From positions 1 through 37,813 of the forward strand of contig SVLM01000004.1 of NCBI GenBank assembly GCA_015067945.1: 37,813 nt of DNA. Direction: 5' to 3'. Position 1 is the stretch's first letter; every line of letters begins with the position of its first letter. Position numbers and translations under genes: made by a program. The stretch is from Oscillospiraceae bacterium. GTDB lineage: Bacteria; Bacillota; Clostridia; Oscillospirales; Oscillospiraceae. Positions 33,259-37,813 of the stretch are shown here, piece after piece. The notes below the pieces were generated by a model. The model made no database searches, had not been told where the DNA came from, and saw nothing but the letters and a program-made list of their open reading frames with translations.

Positions 33259-34332
33259 CTACACCAAATCAAATCGCATCGTTCCTGTAATAGAATCAAA
33301 GAACTGCTTATAAAGTGGAATGTTCTTTCGAGCACAAATATCCCTCAAGCGTTGCTCGTGTTCATCTGCAATTCTATATCCCATATACACGGCAGAAATC
33401 ACAGGGAACTCTATTCTTTGCGTTGTTGATAGAATGCGCCATTCCTCCTCAGCTCGATAGTCCCATCCCTTTGTTAGCAATTGCAAATATAATTTCTTGA
33501 CGGTGTCTAAAATATCAGGATTTTTTTCATTCTTATCATAAAAATACCGATAGAACGCCATCTTAATGAATGGCAGCATTGGCACCTTTGGTGCACGTTT
33601 GCTGTAATCTACCCGAAATGTATGTGTCAGAATCTCCGCAACGCCAGCCGTATCAATAATTCTAGATATGTCATACTCAATGGCAAAGCCCGTATAGCCA
33701 CTAGCATAGTACTCCCACATTGCTTGATTGTTCTTACGCGGTGTTAGGCAACATACAAGAGTCCGTTTACGCAAGCTCTGTAGAATTTCATCCAGTTGAT
33801 TGCGGACAAAATCTTGCAACGAATTCAAAAAATCTGTACTTTCGAGCATATCATAAACTTTTTGGATTTCCCTCCGATGGATAGGATCAAGTTTTTTGTT
33901 CTCGACCACCATAACTCGTTTCGCTTTTTGGGCGCTATAACGTCCTTCTGCGTCCAAAAATTTGCTTTGTGCATTAATATAGTTCTGTAGTGTCTGGCCG
34001 TTCTTATGTGCTTGCATACCTCTGGGCGGAATATAATAATATATTATTTCTCCTATATGCTGTAAAAACCAGTTCTGAATAGCAGTCAGTTCGCTTTTCA
34101 ATTTGTGGTTGATCAAAGAATCAAATTGATCTTCAAAGTGGGCGGGAATATCCGCCCAAAGGTATCCCTCTTCAATCATATCAAAGTTATGCTCCGCACT
34201 ACAGTTACGATACTTGTAAAGATGCGTTGGATAGTGTATCAAGTCTTCACTAGCGAGTTCTCCTACATAAGTATATCCTTGTACATCGGCCAAAGCTATT
34301 GCTTCAAGTTGTTTTTCAAAATACGGATTCAT
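33259..34332 (-). CDS. DUF2971-family protein
   Basis: A 357-aa protein with the DUF2971 pattern: 'HLYKYRNCSAEHNFDMIEEG' near residue 40, 'LWADIPAHFEDQFDS' (the usual W-x-x-P-x-x-F-x-D-P-F-D block) and, near residue 195, 'RTLVCCLTPRKNNQAMWEYY' followed by 'GFAIEYD'. The biochemical role of DUF2971 is not known; members are common in defence islands and near phages. It is a single-gene unit on the - strand, convergent with the RNase III pair and the last cargo gene before the right core repeat. Confidence 0.8.
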   Translation of the reverse strand: MNPYFEKQLEAIALADVQGYTYVGELASEDLIHYPTHLYKYRNCSAEHNFDMIEEGYLWADIPAHFEDQFDSLINHKLKSELTAIQNWFLQHIGEIIYYYIPPRGMQAHKNGQTLQNYINAQSKFLDAEGRYSAQKAKRVMVVENKKLDPIHRREIQKVYDMLESTDFLNSLQDFVRNQLDEILQSLRKRTLVCCLTPRKNNQAMWEYYASGYTGFAIEYDISRIIDTAGVAEILTHTFRVDYSKRAPKVPMLPFIKMAFYRYFYDKNEKNPDILDTVKKLYLQLLTKGWDYRAEEEWRILSTTQRIEFPVISAVYMGYRIADEHEQRLRDICARKNIPLYKQFFDSITGTMRFDLV

Positions 34333-34604
34333 TCCTTACACCTCACATTTCCGTTTGCTCAGAATTATACATCTGGTAGTGTCCAACATTTCGGACTGTT
34401 ACTTGCCACTATAGCACACTTATCCTATATTTGCTTTTTAGGTCCGAGCGTTGGTTTCGCATTATCAAAAGATCCAACCTATCTTAATTGTTAATATAGC
34501 ATTATTAACACAGATATACAAGGCTTTTACTTATAGCTATCTTCGCTAGCAATCGATACCGTACTAGTCAAGAAACTTACAAATGCAAACTAGAATTATT
34601 AGAG
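34333..34604. other. Gene-free stretch before the right core repeat
   Basis: No coding signal is seen on either strand. It contains an 8-bp hairpin (TGTTAATA at 34489-34496 with TATTAACA at 34503-34510) and a motif TGTCCAACATTTC (34380-34392) that nearly repeats TGTCCGACATTTC at 31868-31880. It is AT-rich, as the ends of integrative elements often are. Confidence 0.4.
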
Positions 34605-34635
34605 TTTTTCTTTGTTTATAGTGTATCAATTTTTG
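34605..34635 (+). repeat. Attachment-like core repeat, copy 3 (right end)
   Basis: TTTTTCTTTGTTTATAG (34605-34621) is identical over 17 bases to 3851-3867. It is followed by five variable bases (TGTAT) and CAATTTTTG. With copies 1 and 2 it brackets the integrase module and the cargo in the same orientation. Confidence 0.75.
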
Positions 34636-34649
34636 ATGGAAGAAATGAC

Positions 34650-34678
34650 TTGATTATATGGGGATTCTAAGTTAATAT
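34650..34678 (+). promoter_or_regulatory. Promoter of the 180-aa gene
   Basis: TTGATT (34650-34655) and TAATAT (34673-34678) are 17 bases apart; GGAGGAG follows before ATG 34714. Confidence 0.55.
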
Positions 34679-34713
34679 GGGTATAGGAAATTTGGTGCAA
34701 GGAGGAGAAGCAT

Positions 34714-35256
34714 ATGGCAAATTACTGTGTAGTCAATGAGTTGCGATCCATCAATTTTCATGATTCTCTTTTGAATCGCATCTGCATAGAAAGCGATAAC
34801 TTACAAATGTTTTTCGTTGATGCCATTATCATTGGGCACAGCTGTCCGGAAATTGAGAGCCATATCCCCTGCTCCGTAAATTCAGGCGAAGATCGATATG
34901 CTTGTCCTGAGTTGAAAGTCACAGTTCACAATTTCACTATGCACTCTGTTTTGCGCGGTGGCTGCTGGACCCAGGATGCCGAAGGAAATATGGTTGAGAA
35001 GTATCCTCCACGCAATTTGCTCCCTGAGGAGTACGCAGAGTTTATGCAAATGGCCGCAGCCGAGAAGAACAACCTTGTTTACGGAATAACCTTTGATACC
35101 GAAACGCACAGGTATGCACTTAGCTTCTTTATGAACGCTGATGCCAATTACTACGAGATTGAATTCACCGGCAATGCTATAGTCGCTGAGTTTGATGAAT
35201 TCGGGAACGAGGCATGGTACTTGGAACGCTATCGAAAAAAGCGTCAGCAGAATTAA
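34714..35256 (+). CDS. Hypothetical protein, 180 aa
   Basis: Not recognised. The protein has a start region 'MANYCVVNELRSINFHDSLL', a middle with several Cys and His (HSCPEIESHIPC, then CPELKVTVHNFTMHSV) and a beta-rich C-terminal half ending 'EFDEFGNEAWYLERYRKKRQ'. The 'SINFHDSLLNRICIE' opening is often seen in small immunity-like proteins of Firmicutes, but this is only a resemblance. It has its own promoter, ribosome site (GGAGGAG) and terminator. It is the first gene outside the right core repeat. Confidence 0.6.
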   Translation: MANYCVVNELRSINFHDSLLNRICIESDNLQMFFVDAIIIGHSCPEIESHIPCSVNSGEDRYACPELKVTVHNFTMHSVLRGGCWTQDAEGNMVEKYPPRNLLPEEYAEFMQMAAAEKNNLVYGITFDTETHRYALSFFMNADANYYEIEFTGNAIVAEFDEFGNEAWYLERYRKKRQQN

Positions 35257-35259
35257 CAC

Positions 35260-35293
35260 AAAAACCGCTTCCTTTTTATGGGAAGCGGTTTTT
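35260..35293 (+). terminator. Terminator of the 180-aa gene
   Basis: AAAAACCGCTTCC (35260-35272) pairs perfectly with GGAAGCGGTTTTT (35281-35293) around an 8-base loop; the T-run is part of the stem. It works in both directions in principle. Confidence 0.9.
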
Positions 35294-35431
35294 GACCACA
35301 TAGTTGACCACAACTGGCTTTGGAGTATATGGAAACAGCGGACGCAAGAGTTCAGGAAAGAAAGAAAAACATACTAAAAAGTGCCGGAAATGGTTAGAAA
35401 ATGTTAGAAAAAAGTTTATCAACTTATTTGG

Positions 35432-35471
35432 GAGCAGGATGCCGCGAGTTCGAGTCTCGCCACTTGGACCA
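35432..35471 (+). tRNA. 3' end of a tRNA (T arm, acceptor strand and CCA) without its 5' half
   Basis: GCGAG-TTCGAGT-CTCGC (35444-35460) is a perfect T arm with the conserved TTCGA loop. CACTTGG, a discriminator A and CCA follow (35461-35471), and then an immediate terminator. Upstream there is no D arm or anticodon arm and no CCAAGTG strand to complete the acceptor stem. This is how the distal end of an element inserted at a tRNA 3' end looks. The amino acid cannot be decided. Confidence 0.7.
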
Positions 35472-35472
35472 C

Positions 35473-35511
35473 AATCGAGGCAGAGCCAAAAGCTTCGCCT
35501 CGATTTTATTC
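35473..35511 (+). terminator. Terminator behind the tRNA fragment
   Basis: AATCGAGGC (35473-35481) pairs with GCCTCGATT (35497-35505), with extra inner pairing (GAGC with GCTT), followed by TTATT. Such a terminator directly after CCA is usual for a tRNA gene. Confidence 0.85.
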
Positions 35512-35593
35512 ATTATATGATGATTCGAACAGATGCAGCGAACAAATGTTATTGTTGTCCTAAATATGTATTATCTTGGATTAGGAGCGGTTT

Positions 35594-36736
35594 ATGTCGA
35601 ATAATATTCTTGTTTGGGATTGGAAGTACAAAATTTTCTTTGACGAAACAATACAATCTCAGGTTGACAGATTTATTGCCTGTCTTCAAGGCGAAGAAAG
35701 AAATATTTACAACAAGATAAAAAACTACTTTCTTAGTTTTTATTCTATATCCATCCTAATTGATGCCATAAAAAGCGATCCGCAAAAGGCATCTGATTTA
35801 ATAGGTTATGCTTTGGCAACAAGAGAACATGTAATTAAAACACCTAAACTTTTGCACCAATTGCTTATGGATGACATAAGCGATCTTGACATCACCGCAG
35901 CTGGCAAGTCTGACCTTAGTAACTTGCTGGAGTTTTCTGTCAATTACGGATGTGAAATGAATTATCTTGATATTTGTGAAACGCTTTTTGGGGATTGGTT
36001 TCCATTGATGATAGAAGAGGTTATGAAGGTTACCGAACTTCAAAAAGTAGATCACGGTGTAAAACTATCTGTTCAAGACGTATCACAATTGTATCAAAAT
36101 TTCTATAAACAATTGCTCGAGAGTCATTGCCTAAAGGACAAGTTCGGCTCTTGTGCAATTGGCTCATATGAAACAAGAATCGAGAATGGCGTTGGATTTG
36201 CTGAGTGGTGGGACCGCGAACTATTAGATTCCAAAGAAGATTTGTTAATACTGTACACAAATGCAGACTCCTTAAACTCAAATGATTTGTACTATACCAT
36301 TATTCACGAAATGTATCCCGGCCATGGACATTTTTATAACTCTGTGACGCATTCCGGTCATCTTGTGGATCACGGTGCAATGTCTATTATTGAAGGTTGG
36401 GCCACCTATGTAGAGTGGAACTCAATCGAATCGACTTATGCTGAAAACTGCCGTAATAATGCATTGTTTTTCTTGAGAGAAAATGCTATTAATGACGTCA
36501 ATGAACGTGCGGTAAGGGCCTACCAGCGAAAAATCAAACAAGGCTACAGCGAAACAGAAGCTCTTCGCACAACACGATATGCTACGCAATATCTTGGTTT
36601 TTTAGAAGCCTACTATTATGGTGCAATTTGGATTGAGTTGTTTATGAATAAAAAAGGCGTTTCTCCTCACGAGTTTATTACTTTTCTTTCTAATCAAAAT
36701 GTAGGAGATTTTTTTGCAACATGGGCAAAGCAGTAA
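35594..36736 (+). CDS. DUF885-like metallopeptidase, short form
   Basis: A 380-aa protein with the DUF885 active-site pattern: 'IIHEMYPGHGHFYNS' (His238, Glu239 and His244, an H-E-x3-G-H arrangement) and 'IIEGWATYVEWNS' (Glu267), which fits the family's 'EGWA.Y.E' third ligand. Family members are usually 550-600 aa; this one lacks about 200 residues at the N-terminus but keeps the full catalytic half. No signal peptide is visible, so it is likely cytoplasmic. AGGAGC precedes the ATG. The stop overlaps the start of the membrane protein gene by 16 bases, which points to a joint function. Confidence 0.7.
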   Translation: MSNNILVWDWKYKIFFDETIQSQVDRFIACLQGEERNIYNKIKNYFLSFYSISILIDAIKSDPQKASDLIGYALATREHVIKTPKLLHQLLMDDISDLDITAAGKSDLSNLLEFSVNYGCEMNYLDICETLFGDWFPLMIEEVMKVTELQKVDHGVKLSVQDVSQLYQNFYKQLLESHCLKDKFGSCAIGSYETRIENGVGFAEWWDRELLDSKEDLLILYTNADSLNSNDLYYTIIHEMYPGHGHFYNSVTHSGHLVDHGAMSIIEGWATYVEWNSIESTYAENCRNNALFFLRENAINDVNERAVRAYQRKIKQGYSETEALRTTRYATQYLGFLEAYYYGAIWIELFMNKKGVSPHEFITFLSNQNVGDFFATWAKQ

Positions 36737-37659
36737 CCTATTATCTTTTAGGCGGATTTAAAATAGAAGATTTTATACGTGAACCAACTCCCGAATGGAA
36801 ACGTCCGGATTTAGTTGATCCTCCCTCTCTTCTTCAGTATGATTATAAATGTATAGACGGCTTGCATATATATACAAATTCAATGGGATGTTCTATATGT
36901 CTTTATGAATATGGAACGTTTTCTAAGGAAGAGATGTTGTCGGACTATAATTCCTCGTCTGCGGAGTCCATTTATTCCAAAAGGTATTCCAGTCTTGTTT
37001 CCATCATCAATAACTACTATAAGACTAATTTACAAGACATAGATTGGGTTACGACGCTTTGCTCCGACAACTTTTTTGTAGGAGATTCACACGTTTCAAT
37101 AGCAATGCCCTTGCTTGAAGAAAACTGTGAATTCGTTGCATGCATAGACTCCTCTATTATATATCAAAGTGTTCTACGCATTGGTTCTTTTTTTAAGCAA
37201 CTTTCGACAAAGAAGAGCTTAACGAAATACGAGCAACACAAAATATCCTATTTCATTCAAGAAATGAACATTCTCTCTTCTCCGAATGTATTTTTGACAA
37301 ATTCGCGAGAAAAAGAGATCACACAGGTCTTCTACGATGCATGGCATATTGAACAAGAAATACATATCATACAAACTATCGCCAATCAAGCCGTTAGTAT
37401 TTTTTCTTTCGTATCCAACTACAGAAAAAATAATGAGCCTAATTATTCTGCAATGTTGATGTCGTACTTAAGTTTCTTGTTACTGTACGATAGTATCGGC
37501 AATTTGTTTACATTTCTTGTACCAATAGATTCGGCATATGTAGACGTTTTATTAAAATTATTAATTGGGTCTATAACTCTGCTATATGTCACAAAGATCC
37601 TGAAGCATCTTATTTCCGATGCGAAAGACAAGCGAATTCTGAAGAAAAAAACCAAATAA
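36721..37659 (+). CDS. Membrane protein with C-terminal helices, partner of the DUF885-like peptidase
   Basis: A 312-aa protein, not recognised. Residues 1-230 are soluble and rich in Ser, Tyr and Asp. Two hydrophobic segments (about 245-262, 'LMSYLSFLLLYDSIGNLFTF', and about 270-290, 'VDVLLKLLIGSITLLYV') are followed by a Lys-rich end, which suggests a C-terminal hairpin in the membrane with the long N-terminal domain on the cytoplasmic side (inference). It starts inside the peptidase gene with AGGAG upstream, so both are made together. A peptidase bound at the membrane by this protein is one possible reading. Confidence 0.55.
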   Translation: MGKAVTYYLLGGFKIEDFIREPTPEWKRPDLVDPPSLLQYDYKCIDGLHIYTNSMGCSICLYEYGTFSKEEMLSDYNSSSAESIYSKRYSSLVSIINNYYKTNLQDIDWVTTLCSDNFFVGDSHVSIAMPLLEENCEFVACIDSSIIYQSVLRIGSFFKQLSTKKSLTKYEQHKISYFIQEMNILSSPNVFLTNSREKEITQVFYDAWHIEQEIHIIQTIANQAVSIFSFVSNYRKNNEPNYSAMLMSYLSFLLLYDSIGNLFTFLVPIDSAYVDVLLKLLIGSITLLYVTKILKHLISDAKDKRILKKKTK

Positions 37660-37714
37660 GTTGCCACAACAAGATAGTTATATAGGGTTACAATATTTCC
37701 TTTAAGTATCCGAG

Positions 37715-37746
37715 GCGGTCTGGAGTTTACTCCAGACCGCTATTTT
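37715..37746 (+). terminator. Terminator of the peptidase-membrane protein operon
   Basis: GCGGTCTGGAG (37715-37725) pairs perfectly with CTCCAGACCGC (37730-37740), 4-base loop, followed by TATTTT. Nothing else can be named in 37747-37813. Confidence 0.9.
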
Positions 37747-37813
37747 AACAAGTCGGTAGCGTTCTCTCCATCTCGGCTTTGTTCCCACCTTCATTTTTGT
37801 AATTAGCATTGCA

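Noticed and set aside
35539..35552. SOS-box-like CGAACAAATGTTAT upstream of the peptidase gene
   Set aside because: The second half (GTTAT) departs from GTTCG at two of five positions and no clear promoter overlaps it.
35304..35720. 138-aa open frame over the tRNA fragment
   Set aside because: It translates the tRNA 3' end and terminator, a well-known source of false ORFs, and overlaps the true peptidase start.
1..37813. CRISPR arrays, insertion sequences and relaxase or conjugation genes
   Set aside because: No regularly spaced repeats, transposase or relaxase motifs were found on either strand.

Overview
The window looks like part of a Firmicutes genome, most likely a gut-type Clostridia (Oscillospirales/Ruminococcaceae-like). 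The reasons are strong AGGAGG ribosome sites, sigma-A promoters with 17-base spacers, a Bacillus-type SOS (DinR/LexA) box, a small DUF6809-like protein and BspA-type leucine-rich repeats. It is mostly a defence island carried next to an integrase module. No conjugation or relaxase gene is visible.

Layout. (1) 1-3723: a host-like operon on the + strand encoding a FecCD-type metal-chelate or cofactor ABC transporter (lipoprotein, permease, ATPase) and an FmdE-family protein, closed by a strong terminator. (2) 3726-3822: the 3' remnant of a possible permease gene. (3) 3851-8673: an integrase module on the - strand with two tandem tyrosine integrases, a winged-helix protein, an excisionase and a GIY-YIG nuclease. 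It is flanked by copies of a 16-17 bp core repeat. The excisionase operon has a near-consensus promoter with a perfect SOS box in its spacer. (4) 8674-34604: cargo without its own integrase, ending at a third copy of the core repeat (34605-34621). (5) 34714-37746: a hypothetical gene, the 3' end of a tRNA with its terminator, and a pair made of a DUF885-like peptidase and a membrane protein.

The cargo has two large parts. The first is a DNA phosphorothioation system on the - strand: dndB, dndC, dndD, dndE, transcribed from a promoter buried in a perfect 40-bp palindrome. Upstream lies a tightly overlapping five-gene operon: a 984-aa protein with RNA-polymerase-alpha-CTD-like and sigma-region-4-like segments, a PLD-nuclease/SF2 helicase of the Dnd restriction type, a 50-aa protein, a second DndD-like SMC ATPase, and a 165-aa Dnd-associated protein. 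dndA and dndFGH are not in the window, so this operon is the likely, unusual restriction arm. The second part is a - strand cluster (XRE regulator, HEPN-motif protein, LRR protein, SbcD, SbcC), divergent from a + strand pair encoding an RNase III with two dsRNA-binding-like segments and a 44-aa acidic protein. A DUF2971 gene follows.

How it may work together (inference): DndCDE place sulfur in the DNA backbone, DndB controls the level, and the upstream operon attacks unmodified DNA. The HEPN, RNase III and SbcCD genes may form further anti-phage modules. The adjacent SOS-controlled integrase module could move itself or the whole roughly 31-kb block, since all three core repeats are in the same orientation. 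Between the two parts are degraded genes (an AAA ATPase pseudogene and a coding relic), which suggests the island grew by accretion.
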